Source: Pisaster brevispinus (taxonomy: Eukaryota; Echinodermata; Asteroidea; Forcipulatida; Asteriidae). Taken from it: a stretch of DNA of 64,000 bases. The notes beneath the pieces were generated by a model. It did not search any database and was not told where the DNA came from. It saw only the letters and a program-made list of their open reading frames with translations. The position numbers were made by a program, and so were the translations under genes. The stretch is taken from contig JAMKCF010000144.1 of NCBI GenBank assembly GCA_023634235.1, positions 50,035 through 114,034 on the forward strand. Direction: 5' to 3'. This document shows positions 12,492-24,800 of the stretch, in pieces (position 1 is the first letter of the stretch; each line of letters begins with the position of its first letter).

Positions 12492-12800
12492 GTGGCCCGT
12501 CACTGCTGAGCGGTTAAGAGCACCGAACTCAAGTTCTGATGTTTCTGATCAGCAGAGTGCGGGTTCGAGTCCTGGTCGTGGCACAGGAGATTCTTTACCG
12601 TACTTGCCTTACCTTCGGATGGGACCTTAAACCGTAGGTGCCGTGTACTATAGGATTGGAAGTGCGCGTAAAAGAACCCAGAACCCACATCCCGGTGATT
12701 TTGGCTCACATAGCAAGCACCCTTGTTTACAGGTCTTACGAGCTACAGTGATTCAGTTCACTTATGAGGCATCTTTGGTTTCGTTACCAGTAAATATTTA
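12492..12800 (+). mobile_element. tRNA-Leu-derived SINE
   Basis: The head (12492-12584) is a tRNA-Leu-like sequence. It has an A box containing TGAGCGGTTAAGAG, an anticodon-region ACTCAAGTTC, a long variable arm, and a B box GGTTCGAGTCC. Downstream is the conserved SINE body with GGGACCTTAAACCGTAGGT and GTAAAAGAACCCAGAACCCA, similar to the core seen in many deuterostome and mollusc SINEs. The tail ends in AATAATAATAGTAATAAT. The first tandem duplication unit (12666) begins inside this element. Tail-end pieces recur on the minus strand near 52930-53060 and on the plus strand near 57735-57795. Confidence 0.85.
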
Positions 12801-13304
12801 ATAATAATAGTAATAATGATAAAAGTATAAGTACATGTAAATGGTGTAAATAAACCGCGAGTGTCTGATAATTTGGGGTGATGGAAAAGGGTGCATCCTG
12901 TTACTATGTCGTTCATAAAAAACTGGGGGGAAAACATGACTAAGAAATATTTTTGCCTCCAGCGAAAGAGGCCCTTTTTTCAGTACAACTTTTTTTTTTC
13001 GTCAGCGCGAAAGCATGACGAACTGTGAGGGTACAGTCATCACCTATTCAGTATTTACTGTTACTGTTTCGAAAATGAAAAGCGAAACAAACGCACATCC
13101 ACGTAAATAAAGTGATGCCTCACTTGGCGGCAACAACAGTTGTGTTTCCGGTTGTTTGGCTCGGAATCCTACAGCTCCACAGCGGGTGCTCCATTAAGTA
13201 CACTTAGACTATTCTTACTTGGGGGAAGAAAACAAAATCGGTCGGGCATGTCAGGGCTATTTCATAAAAAAAAAAACACGCTCTGTTAGGTTTATAGTTT
13301 GGGA

Positions 13305-13335
<31 letters not shown>

Positions 13336-14856
13336 CGCGTCTGTAAACATTTTGTAGAAAAATCATCAACCCACACTCGGGTTATTAAAGTTAAAATCCC
13401 GTCTGCCATTAAAAGTGTCAAAGGTAACATGCGGGTGAACACCAAAAGCATTTTGATTACCAACGTTGCTGGTTTAAAAACAATTCCTCTACGAACTAAG
13501 GAGAAGGATTGTTGACTGCACAGTTAATTACTTTACAAATACACACGTCTGCTTGGCTGTCTTGATGACTGCAAGTAGAATTTTGTATTCTGTTTCATTT
13601 TTATTTTGTTATCTGTTTTGTGTTGCGAGGTTTTATTGGAGCTTTCATTTTATGTCATAATATGCTACTCCCACATGGGATATTAGGCAGTTCCTCAACG
13701 ATCTAACCTTGGGCATTACAGCCGTATTTGTTACATTCATCACACCGTCGAGGGCAGACTCGCTTTGAGTCGTCGAACTCGTTGAATACGGATAACTGTT
13801 TTCATTCAATAACTGATTTTCTCTGCTGATTCTCTGTTCCGGTAAATCCCAGGATATGCAGTGTTTTATAAACCATGAAAATTTAAGAACCTTCAAATCA
13901 TGGTTCATAAACCATGAAAATTTAAGAACCTTCAAGTCATGGCTTATAAACCATGAACATTTAAGAACCTTCAAATCATGGTTCATAAACCATGAAAATT
14001 TAAGAACCTTCAAATCATGGTTTATAAACCATGAAACTAAAAGCACCTTCAAAAGATTGTTTATAAACCATAAAAAAATTAAGCATCGTAAAACAAGGTT
14101 TACAATCCATGGTATATAAACCATGACAATTTAAGAACTTTCAAAACATGGTTTACAAATAAAAGCATCATAAAACAAGGTTTACAAATCATGGTTTAAA
14201 AACCATAAACATTTAAGCACCTTCAAAACTTGGTTTATAAACCATAATAATTTAAGCACCATAACCTTGACAATTTAAGCACCTTCAAAACTTGGTTTGA
14301 GAACCATACACATGTAAGCATCATAAAACAAGGTTGACAAATCATGGTTTTGAAAACATGAATATTTTGTGGTGCTTTTAAGGTTTATTTACCATAATAT
14401 ATGATGCTTAAATTGTTATGGTTTATAAACCAAATCTTGAAGATGCCTTAGTTATCTTGGTTTATAGACCATGTTTTGAAGGTGCTTCAATTGTCATGTT
14501 TTTTAACCATGATTTACAGACCGTGAGTATGGTGATTTCAATTGTCATGGTTTGCAAACAATAATTTATAAACATCGATTGTATATTCATGGTATGTAAA
14601 CAACAAAATAATGTCGATAACAATTTCTGTGGTTCATATCTAAATGTAATAGGCTGTTTCTCCATTACGGGTCAATTTCAGATCATGACAAAGTTTATTT
14701 TTCAAAAGGTCATAACTTAAGAACCAAAAGTGTCACAAGTGTGTAAGATATGTCAAAATGAAGCTTGCTGTATGCTCTTTTCAGCCACGTATAAAACAGT
14801 AAAAGTAAATTTTCCCCATGTGACTCATTTTCCGAGGCCCATCACATATGGTACAG
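12666..14856 (+). repeat. 2.19-kb direct tandem duplication, copy 1
   Basis: This block starts at GCGTAAAAGAACCC inside the SINE and ends at CATATGGTACAG. It is repeated almost letter for letter at 14859-17045, with only the two bases AT between the copies. The differences I found are poly-A tract lengths (near 13268 and 13309-13335) and a single A to G change in the CCCACACTCGGG versus CCCACGCTCGGG segment. That implies either a very recent duplication or an assembly artefact. The block contains the SINE tail, poly-A tracts and an inverted minisatellite, but no supportable gene. Confidence 0.95.
13858..14605. repeat. Inverted minisatellite with ATGGTTTATAAACCAT palindromes, copy 1
   Basis: The left half is a tandem array of a unit of about 39 bases reading AACCATGAAAATTTAAGAAC then CTTCAAATCATGGTTCATA, each junction forming a near-perfect palindrome (ATGGTTTATAAACCAT). 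From about 14340 the units run in the opposite orientation (for example TTTTGAAGGTGCTTCAATTG), so the whole array is a large imperfect inverted repeat that could fold on itself. Both strands stay open across part of it, giving repetitive pseudo-proteins (INHENLRTFKSW on plus, WFMNHDLKVLKF on minus). These are by-products of the repeat, not genes. Confidence 0.85.
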
Positions 14857-14858
14857 AT

Positions 14859-17045
14859 GCGTAAAAGAACCCAGAACCCACATCCCGGTGATTTTGGCTC
14901 ACATAGCAAGCACCCTTGTTTACAGGTCTTACGAGCTACAGTGATTCAGTTCACTTATGAGGCATCTTTGGTTTCGTTACCAGTAAATATTTAATAATAA
15001 TAGTAATAATGATAAAAGTATAAGTACATGTAAATGGTGTAAATAAACCGCGAGTGTCTGATAATTTGGGGTGATGGAAAAGGGTGCATCCTGTTACTAT
15101 GTCGTTCATAAAAAACTGGGGGGAAAACATGACTAAGAAATATTTTTGCCTCCAGCGAAAGAGGCCCTTTTTTCAGTACAACTTTTTTTTTTCGTCAGCG
15201 CGAAAGCATGACGAACTGTGAGGGTACAGTCATCACCTATTCAGTATTTACTGTTACTGTTTCGAAAATGAAAAGCGAAACAAACGCACATCCACGTAAA
15301 TAAAGTGATGCCTCACTTGGCGGCAACAACAGTTGTGTTTCCGGTTGTTTGGCTCGGAATCCTACAGCTCCACAGCGGGTGCTCCATTAAGTACACTTAG
15401 ACTATTCTTACTTGGGGGAAGAAAACAAAATCGGTCGGGCATGTCAGGGCTATTTCATAAAAAAAAACACGCTCTGTTAGGTTTATAGTTTGGGATGTAA
15501 AAAAAAAAAAAAAAAAAAAAAAAACGCGTCTGTAAACATTTTGTAGAAAAATCATCAACCCACGCTCGGGTTATTAAAGTTAAAATCCCGTCTGCCATTA
15601 AAAGTGTCAAAGGTAACATGCGGGTGAACACCAAAAGCATTTTGATTACCAACGTTGCTGGTTTAAAAACAATTCCTCTACGAACTAAGGAGAAGGATTG
15701 TTGACTGCACAGTTAATTACTTTACAAATACACACGTCTGCTTGGCTGTCTTGATGACTGCAAGTAGAATTTTGTATTCTGTTTCATTTTTATTTTGTTA
15801 TCTGTTTTGTGTTGCGAGGTTTTATTGGAGCTTTCATTTTATGTCATAATATGCTACTCCCACATGGGATATTAGGCAGTTCCTCAACGATCTAACCTTG
15901 GGCATTACAGCCGTATTTGTTACATTCATCACACCGTCGAGGGCAGACTCGCTTTGAGTCGTCGAACTCGTTGAATACGGATAACTGTTTTCATTCAATA
16001 ACTGATTTTCTCTGCTGATTCTCTGTTCCGGTAAATCCCAGGATATGCAGTGTTTTATAAACCATGAAAATTTAAGAACCTTCAAATCATGGTTCATAAA
16101 CCATGAAAATTTAAGAACCTTCAAGTCATGGCTTATAAACCATGAACATTTAAGAACCTTCAAATCATGGTTCATAAACCATGAAAATTTAAGAACCTTC
16201 AAATCATGGTTTATAAACCATGAAACTAAAAGCACCTTCAAAAGATTGTTTATAAACCATAAAAAAATTAAGCATCGTAAAACAAGGTTTACAATCCATG
16301 GTATATAAACCATGACAATTTAAGAACTTTCAAAACATGGTTTACAAATAAAAGCATCATAAAACAAGGTTTACAAATCATGGTTTAAAAACCATAAACA
16401 TTTAAGCACCTTCAAAACTTGGTTTATAAACCATAATAATTTAAGCACCATAACCTTGACAATTTAAGCACCTTCAAAACTTGGTTTGAGAACCATACAC
16501 ATGTAAGCATCATAAAACAAGGTTGACAAATCATGGTTTTGAAAACATGAATATTTTGTGGTGCTTTTAAGGTTTATTTACCATAATATATGATGCTTAA
16601 ATTGTTATGGTTTATAAACCAAATCTTGAAGATGCCTTAGTTATCTTGGTTTATAGACCATGTTTTGAAGGTGCTTCAATTGTCATGTTTTTTAACCATG
16701 ATTTACAGACCGTGAGTATGGTGATTTCAATTGTCATGGTTTGCAAACAATAATTTATAAACATCGATTGTATATTCATGGTATGTAAACAACAAAATAA
16801 TGTCGATAACAATTTCTGTGGTTCATATCTAAATGTAATAGGCTGTTTCTCCATTACGGGTCAATTTCAGATCATGACAAAGTTTATTTTTCAAAAGGTC
16901 ATAACTTAAGAACCAAAAGTGTCACAAGTGTGTAAGATATGTCAAAATGAAGCTTGCTGTATGCTCTTTTCAGCCACGTATAAAACAGTAAAAGTAAATT
17001 TTCCCCATGTGACTCATTTTCCGAGGCCCATCACATATGGTACAG
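14859..17045 (+). repeat. 2.19-kb direct tandem duplication, copy 2
   Basis: Second copy of 12666-14856. It starts at GCGTAAAAGAACCC and ends at GGTACAG, after which unique sequence begins (TTGAAAGACTATAAC). Because it starts mid-SINE, it has the SINE tail without a tRNA head. This shows that the duplication happened after the SINE inserted and was not caused by two SINE insertions. Confidence 0.95.
16047..16794. repeat. Inverted minisatellite, copy 2
   Basis: Duplicate of the array at 13858-14605, with the same palindromic junctions and the same switch of unit orientation near 16530. I saw no base differences between the two copies by eye, so homogenisation or extreme recency is implied. 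Confidence 0.85.
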
Positions 17046-17232
17046 TTGAAAGACTATAACACCGCTCTGAAGGATCGGATAGAATAAGAATACAGAATAG
17101 ATTATTTTCCCAAAAGAAAGAAAAAAGAAAATGAAAAGTGACCTGTTGCAATCCAGGACATTTCATGGCAGGCAAAATCCTACGCTGGTCATAAAAGAAA
17201 TTGTACATTTAGTTTTGACAATATTAAAGCTA

Positions 17233-17273
<41 letters not shown>

Positions 17274-18751
17274 AACAAGTTTTTATATATGCTCCCCTTT
17301 CTTCAAATGTTGATGGAAATCAAACAGTGCAATTTCCATTAAATGTCAGATTTAGTGTTTTCTTTCATTGGATGTATTCAAACTCTGCCTGCATGAAGTC
17401 CAGGCTCGATGTGTCTTTTGCAAACACTTGATGTCACCCGTTACATGGTCTATTACTTTTACACACTTTTCAGAAAGCCATGTTGACATAAAAACAAAAT
17501 TGGGAGATTTATCTCGTGAAGAACAAAAACGTCATCACTGCACGACGCAATCTTTCAAAACGTATCGTGATTTCAAAATACGTGTGATTTTAAAATCACT
17601 ATTTGACAATTATCAACCAATGAAAGCAACAAATAAAACGCACAGACAGTGTTTACCGCTCCGAACACAGGCTGACGATGACGTCACCCAATTCAAGGTG
17701 ACGTGAAACTTGCTACTCTTTTCTCCATTTGTCAGATCATCTAATTAACTGACAAAACGATTCGAGAAGAGCTTTTGTTCTTTTAATTGACTTCTACTGG
17801 TCAAGGTTGCAGACCTTTGTCTACGGTGGTATTTACGCAAGTTCCCGTCAGTATCAGTTTGTTGCGCCGTTAATATTTCCGATGGAACCCAAGGGTGAAA
17901 TGATTTTTAAATTGTTTGTAGTTTACGATGTTGTCTTAAAATTTTACTCCTGGAATTAGTACAGTGAACTTTTTAGCTCCAAGGTCTGTGCTTCTACTGA
18001 ATGTGTAAAGGTGTGTACGTATTTACAACCGATTGTTGTTAACTCGTTCTTGCGAGACATTCACAAAGCAATTGCAGCACAGCGACTTTCTTTTTCGTAC
18101 AAAGTCATGATTGAAATCTATGTCGATTGGGGGGGGGGAATGTACCAGTAATACACATAATCGTTAAGCAATTTAAAAAAAAATCAATTCAGACATTGGG
18201 AACAATCCTTATCTGTTGGAATCTTGGGAGCTGACTGGTTAGTCGTTTCGGTGTCAATCCTAAAGAGAAATGGGTGATCTGGGAGAACTTTAAATCGATT
18301 GCTCTCGAGCAGACGGCAGTCAAGCCTCGTCTTTTGTTCTGCTGGTCAAACTTCACTCTGTTCGGAGTGATTGAAAACCATTGCATTGGTGTGCCAGTGG
18401 GATTTAGACAGCAGTTTATACGAACGACGACGAGACGAACACGCGGTCGGATCCGAGGTGGCGGCTATGGCTAAAGCTACGACTGTCACTGTGTCCACCC
18501 TTTTTTTCCGACACCTAAGAAAAATCGTATTCCTCAACACTGGTGAAAACACTGTGTGGACTCGTGTAAGTCTACATGGTGTTTCAAGTCCCTACACTAG
18601 CTGTGTGGACATACTTTTGTTGCCAGAGGTACACACTTAAGCATATACAACTCAGAGAAGAAAACAAAATTACTTTTTAAAAATGTTTTCCCGTTTTCAC
18701 TGATTTGTTTTCCCTAAGGTGATAACGTTTTCACTGGTAGTTTTTATGTAG

Positions 18752-18789
<38 letters not shown>

Positions 18790-20119
18790 AGAAGTGTGAC
18801 AAATGTAATAAATTACTCTCCCCAAATGATGATGAAGCACCACTTTTACAGAACAATAAGTCATACCCTATTGTTACCCAAACATCACACTGGTTCCCGT
18901 TATGGAAGGCCTCCCGATACCGGTCCGGGTCTGATCCGTCTAACCTTGAAGGGGGGTTGCTACTCCTAAATCAAGTACTTTGCTTTAACACAATTGGAAC
19001 TAACATTTCAGCCTTCAGAAATCATTTTGTAAACGAGTTTTTTGTTGGCATGCAACACTTGAAAGAGTAATTTTCTCTTTAAAATATTATTGTGTACTGT
19101 ATAAACATATTTTGTAAAAAATATGATTGTTCTAGAAACAGAATTGACATCTTTTTTTTTCACGGAGGCCCTAAAGGGACACGCAACACAAAATAATTAA
19201 ATAAAAAATGTTTTTCTTTCGCTCAAACTACTATGATATAAAATATGCCCATTTTTTTTACTGTCTCTTTGACATTTCAGCCAAAAGCAATCTCTCCAAA
19301 ACTATTTGTTATTTTTGTTCATACCCTGCATCGATGAATTTGATAGTAAAACACAATTACTAATGTTTCACCCGACGCAAATTGAACCTAATATTATATC
19401 AACGTCTCTTTAACGTTTGAATGTTTTCATGTAACCTTTCGAAGGAGAGGAGCAAAAAAACCTTACCAATTACACTCAACACTTGGTGAATGTCACTAAG
19501 AACAACGCCGTTTGCCCGAGTGAAGGGCCTCAAGGATCTACGCCCTTTCTTCGGGGCACACAGCGTACATTTCTGTCCCGGAGTGTCGTAAGCAAATGAA
19601 ATGCCCCCCTTGGCAAAATATATGGCTCTACTGTTACATTGTTGTTGCTAGATTTAACCCCCAAAGACATGTGTTCCCATTCAAGGCAATTCTCAATCTT
19701 TCTGTAATGACTTATGAGTGACAAGACAAACGATCAGACTTTCACTCTCAGTTTTCTTGAAACACAATGTTGCACATTTATTTCTTATACGCCCTTTCTA
19801 CGTTAACATTTCGTTGTGTTCGTCTCACACTGGCACTCGACGATAGTTGCTATAAAATAACAACACTAATAGTAACATTGATTCCCTTTTCCCCTTGAAA
19901 GAAAAATGCTCAAACGGACAACATACTTGTTGACACTTATATGGTTTCCACTTAGAAACCAAAGTACGCCCCTTTCCTCCCAAAATAACACACAGTGCTG
20001 CCGAAGAGCATACGTACAAAGCTTTCCATCAAATTTGCTCTCTTAATTGTCGCAAACGCAATATTTCATGCAATAAAACTGGTTTTTTTTAAAGAATATG
20101 TTCATGTTGCGAGAAACTG
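17046..20119. other. Intergenic stretch, no supported gene
   Basis: Contains long poly-A tracts (about 17240-17270 and 18754-18787), a consensus CRE word TGACGTCA near 17679, and a G run near 18129. A 112-codon open frame at 17368-17706 has no recognisable domain, repeat content or splice context, so I do not call it. A relative of the 2.4-kb foldback element lies at 18531-18640. Confidence 0.5.
18531..18640 (+). repeat. Fragment related to the foldback repeat at 2414-2701
   Basis: CTCAACACTG...AAAACACTGTGTGGAC and GTGTTTCAAGTCCC occur in the same order and spacing as at about 2478-2537. Only this inner part is shared; the terminal arms are not evident here. Confidence 0.5.
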
Positions 20120-20140
20120 TTCAAGAACCCCCCCCCCGAG

Positions 20141-20255
20141 AGAAGAACAACAACAGCAACAACAACAACAAAAACAACAGCAACAACAACAATGACAATC
20201 ACAAAGCAACAGAAACTACAACTACAACAAAATAAAACAAACAACTACAACATCT
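20141..20255 (+). repeat. (CAA)n/(CAG)n microsatellite
   Basis: Imperfect CAA/CAG triplet repeats. They give a glutamine-rich pseudo-ORF that reads through 19995-20195, which I treat as a repeat artefact. A short direct repeat of GTTACGAGCCGGTGTTGT follows at about 20388-20428. Confidence 0.8.
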
Positions 20256-20714
20256 CAACCCGTAGAAGAGGTTTTATTCAACTTTTTCCAGAGTTAATTG
20301 TATACAAGAAGCAACTATATCTAGGAAACTTGCAACCGTGGTACAACCCTGTGCGAATCTCGTTTGAGAGGCGAGTTGGCTCTGTTACGAGCCGGTGTTG
20401 TCTCACTACTGTTACGAGCCGGTGTTGTTACGTTAGATTCACGAAGTCAATTGATCTTTTGAAATTTATATAGAGAGAGGACGAAAAAAAAAACAATAAC
20501 AAAAATCCACAAAGTTGACGATAAAATAATGACAGCTCAAGAGACAGAGGGTTGGTTGTGTCCGTAGAGAATTGGGAGTTCCATTTGTAAAGATGAAGTG
20601 TTATTTCCTATTACCTTCTAATCCATCTGACATTTACATAATAATTGGTTCCCTAAGCTACGAAGACATAATATACCACAGTAATTAATGTACCCCGCCA
20701 AAGACCTGACGTAG

Positions 20715-21262
20715 GTTGTTATATTGTCTGTTTGTGACGTGTTTCTTGAAAACTTAATGATTGGAATTGATGTACTCCTCCAATAACAACTGATGTAACA
20801 TCCCTTTTTTTTATATGCTCCTTGAAAACTGGAGGATTGGAATGAATGTACTCTTCCAATAACCAATGATGTACAATCCATTTATGATTCGTTTCTTGAA
20901 AACTGGAGGATTGGAATAAATGTACTCTTTCAATAACCACTGATGTAGCATCCCTTTTAGATATGTTTCTTGAAACCTAGTTGATTGGAATGAATGTACT
21001 CTTTCAATAACCAATGATGTAGCATCCCTTTTAGATATGTTTCTTGAAAACTAGAGGATTGGAATGAATGTACTCTTCCAATAACCAATGATTTACCATC
21101 CCTTTATGATATGTTTCTTGAAAACTAGAGGATTGGAATAAATGTACTCTTTCAATAACCACTGATGTAGCATCCCTTTTAGATATGTTTCTTGAAATCT
21201 AGATGATTGGAATGAAAGTACTCTTCCAATGGTGTTCCATCCCTTTATGGAATGTTTCTTAA
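20715..21262 (+). repeat. 74-bp tandem satellite array, about 7 copies
   Basis: The word AATGAATGTACTC (or AATAAATG, AATGAAAG) recurs at 20841, 20915, 20989, 21063, 21137 and 21211, exactly 74 bases apart, preceded by a looser copy at 20765. Each unit holds TTTCTTGAAAACTAGAGGAT, then ATTGGAATGAATGTACTC, then AATAACCAATGATGTA.CATC. Related copies in either orientation lie at 5980-6165, 25670-26120 and 28870-29140. The minus-strand open frames over this region are repeat artefacts. Confidence 0.9.
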
Positions 21263-21636
21263 AACCATAAAAAAAATGCAATTGGTGAAACTAGAGGATT
21301 TGAACAAAATGATCTCTTCATTACGTGGACAACGGTCATCAGCCTCCGAACTGAAAGAGATTTGACCGGTACGAAGAACTACATGAAAATACATTTAAAA
21401 CTACTTATATGAATCATGTTGAAGTAATCATCGAATAAAATTTGTTTCAGCTTAAAAAAATAATAAAAATAAAAAATCCCAAGCTTATTGTTCCCAAGGT
21501 AGATTTTTGGCGGGCAAATAAAGCATGTGGTTTTAATCATAGCCAATAGAACAAGGAGAACACGAAGATGAAGAGCAAGATGAAGAGCAAGAAGAAGAGC
21601 AAGAAGAATGACAAGTTATCGAGGGACATGCCCCAA

Positions 21637-21752
21637 CCCTTTCGAGTTGCAACTGCCCACCGTTTCGAGTTGCAGCTGCCCACCGTTTCAAGTTGCAGCT
21701 GCCCACCGTTCCAAATTGCAACTACACACCCTTTAGGTGTCAACTGTCCAAC
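21637..21752 (+). repeat. 23-bp minisatellite, 4-5 copies
   Basis: GAGTTGCAACTGCCCACCGT-type units recur at 21644, 21667, 21690 and 21713 with a strict 23-base period. A purine-rich AAGAAGAGC repeat lies just upstream (21565-21610). Frames open on both strands here are explained by the repeats. Confidence 0.85.
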
Positions 21753-21879
21753 CCGACCTCAATCCCTGATTTCGTAACATCCTAATGCCCAAGATTCCAA
21801 GCATATGTCATCTTTTGTGTAGGTGTCCAAGCAATCAATACATCAACAACTGGGTCGCCTGATAAAATGTCTTCGCGTC

Positions 21880-24800
21880 AATTTTTTTTTTTTTTTTTTT
21901 TTTTGCGTTGTCGTTGCAGATTGTTGCTATAAATATCATTTCTTAGAATGAGTTTCCCATCTTGGGGTGAGAGAAGAGTGTTGAAAGTTTGACAATTTAG
22001 CTAGTGTATTCATGATTAATGTAAATGGCGTTTTCCGTTTCTGGCAACATCTGTTACCAAGTTTGTCAGGCGTCAAGTATACTTGAGTTTTTAGGACAGT
22101 TTAATACCTTATTTTAAAAGATGTATAACTTTAAGTTTTTGGGGTGTGAAGTGTTTAAATTGAACACCTCGTTTACCCTGCGAGCTTATGACCTTGTTCT
22201 GTCTAATCTCCTGGGTAGATGTTGCCGACAATCAAAAGGAAAAAGGTGCTGCTCATTTGTTTGCACTTATTAAAAGTAACTTTCTCTCCTGAGTTGAGCA
22301 CATATAAACAACAGCAGAAAAAAACAAAAACAAACAAACAAACAAACAAACAAACAAACACCCAACACCCCAACGTAAACAAAAAACAGACAACCAAACA
22401 AACAAACACCCCAACAGACAAACAAATAAACACAAAACAATCACCTATCAACTTTTATTTTATCTTAGGAGGCTAGCTGCTTTTGTTGTTGCTGTTTTTA
22501 TGTATTTCTTTATTTTGTATTTATTTATTCCGGTACATGAATTGTTGAGAGTATTCGCACAGTTGAGCAAGCTGAGGGAAGTATCCCAGACAGCTGAAAA
22601 CGTTTCGAGATGTAAACGAGGAGAGATATACAAAACAAGATATAATACATAAATAGTTATTAACTAATTAGTGTCTTTGCGGGGTCAGCTACAGCTAGGC
22701 TGTCGGTCTGCAGAGTGGCTAAAGCAAATGTGAGACATTTGTTAGCAAACATATTTTGCAACTTGTGGAAAAAAAAACCCGCACAATTGGTTAGTTGTAT
22801 GTTTTTGGTGTAATATACTAGTTAGTGTACATGGTTTCGGGCACTCGCTTTCATATGTGTTACTATTGACGAAGGAATACGTTTCTCAATGCAGATATCC
22901 AGAGGCCAATTTTAACGGTGCAATTTGTTTCTACTCTTCAAAGCAAGTTATACCTTCTAAACAGGCAAAATAAATGGTGTAGTTTGGTGGCGGTGGTGTT
23001 GCTGGTTTTTTTTTCTAAATTGCGTTTCTTTTATATGAATACCCTTCCTGAACTTCTCAGGCTACCCGGTGATCGTGCTTTTGTGTAAGCTGCTCCCAAA
23101 CTATTGACTAAAGCCCTCCTTGTATTAGTCAGTCATCTTCATTGTTTTGATGTTCTTAACTCAAGTTAAAAACCTATTTGTTTACATTAACCATTTCTAG
23201 TAAGAATTGTTTTTCTCTCCTAATAATATATTTTTATTTTATTTTATAATTTTTAATTATTTTTTTTTTTAATGCGCAGTAGATTATATTCATTTAGGTG
23301 TTGCGCAATATATAGGTGTAATATTACTACCATTAACTTGTTTTCTTCTTCACACATTTTCCCTTACACTATTACAATTTCAGCTTTAAAACTGACACGG
23401 GGTAATCTGCTCGACGCCTTCTCTATTGGGAGGTAGACCTCCTTCGCAAACGACTAAGTGTATACAGATTTGCATTATTAGTTACTGAAGATAATTACGT
23501 GATTCGTTAGACGTCAATCTTTAAGACAAATTACTCTTCACAAGAAAGACAACTCTCTTGAGGTTTGGGAAAACTGTGTCCACGCAAACAACTAGACGTT
23601 CCTTTGGGGGGTCATGCCTCGTAATACAAATGAAATTAATTTAGGTAGCATACACCCTTTTTTGATGGAAGAAGAAGAAGAAAAACACAATCACTCAGAC
23701 CTGACATTCTATGAATCGACAGGTCACTACAGTTCATCAGAAAATAGAGATGGGGTTTTTGACTGATTGATGAAATCTTATAAATGAAATTTGCAATATA
23801 TTTTCCCCACTCGACGGAACCGATATCCCGGTGGACCTCTGCTACTCTGACCTATCGGTCTACATCAAGTTTTTTTTTTTTTTTTTTTTACAATTTTGAA
23901 ATCTGAGAGTTACGGAAAACATCCTACCACATCGTGGGGGCCCCGAAGAAATGCGATCTTGGTATAAACATTTAGTTCTCTCCCATTCAGTCAGGGGTAT
24001 TTTCTTAAGCTCGTATTCAATTTTCATCATTTAACAGTACTTTAAAAAAAACAATCCTTCGAAATATTCTAAGGGCTGGGAAGTTAAAAAAAAAAAAAAA
24101 AAAAAAAAAAAACCAAACAGCGGAGTGAAATAGTTTCGTAGTTTTGACGTTTTTTGGAAAAAACAAAAAACAAAATCGAAAGATAGTGTGCGTTACTATC
24201 GTGTTTTCTAATATTCATAAAACCTTCAGGGAAGAGACGATAACGTTTTTATTTTTCATACTTTGTTATTTTGTTGCAATTTATTATTGTTATTTTTGTG
24301 TTAGAAAGCATACCAGGCCCTCGCACAAATAAAGAAACTGTCCCAGAAACACAAGTTGTTTTAAGTTTTCCCTTTAAATTTGATTGACAAACTTGACTTT
24401 AAAAACCAATGCCACGTTTGAAACATAAAAAAAACCAAAAACATAAACAAATAAATTAATAAATAGAAAAATAACAACTCATCAAATGCAATACTCTTAT
24501 TCCCTATTACTTAACAATTAATGATCGCAAACCGACATTAGGCATATCTTTAGAGCAAAAATTATTCGAAAATTCCAACGCCTCGTTGAAAAAAAGATAC
24601 GTCGTCTTGTAATTCCACACTCAATTTAAACTTGCTGCTAGTCCACCTATTTATTTACACTCGCTACGGACACCAGTTAGCCACAACATTGCACAGATTA
24701 ATCTTCTTCTTCATATTAGTCAACCGACTCAATCAAGTCTTTGTTTAAAAACCAACTCGTAGTCAATACTGAAGGTTTAAGCGCTTAAATTATTCTGTAT

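Noticed and set aside
12492..12584. Functional tRNA-Leu gene
   Set aside because: It is followed directly by a conserved SINE body and a microsatellite tail, and the acceptor stem is imperfect.
13645..14124. 159-codon minus frame and 87-codon plus frame with WF.NHDLKVLK and INHENLRTFK repeats (again at 15834-16313)
   Set aside because: Both strands are open because the DNA is a palindromic minisatellite. There is no start context, splice signal or domain, and the duplicate copy is explained by the 2.19-kb duplication.
17368..17706. 112-codon plus-strand open frame
   Set aside because: Single isolated frame in AT-rich DNA with no domain, signal peptide or splice support. It could be real but cannot be supported.
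19995..20195. Glutamine-rich frame
   Set aside because: It comes from a CAA/CAG microsatellite, and no flanking coding sequence was recognised.
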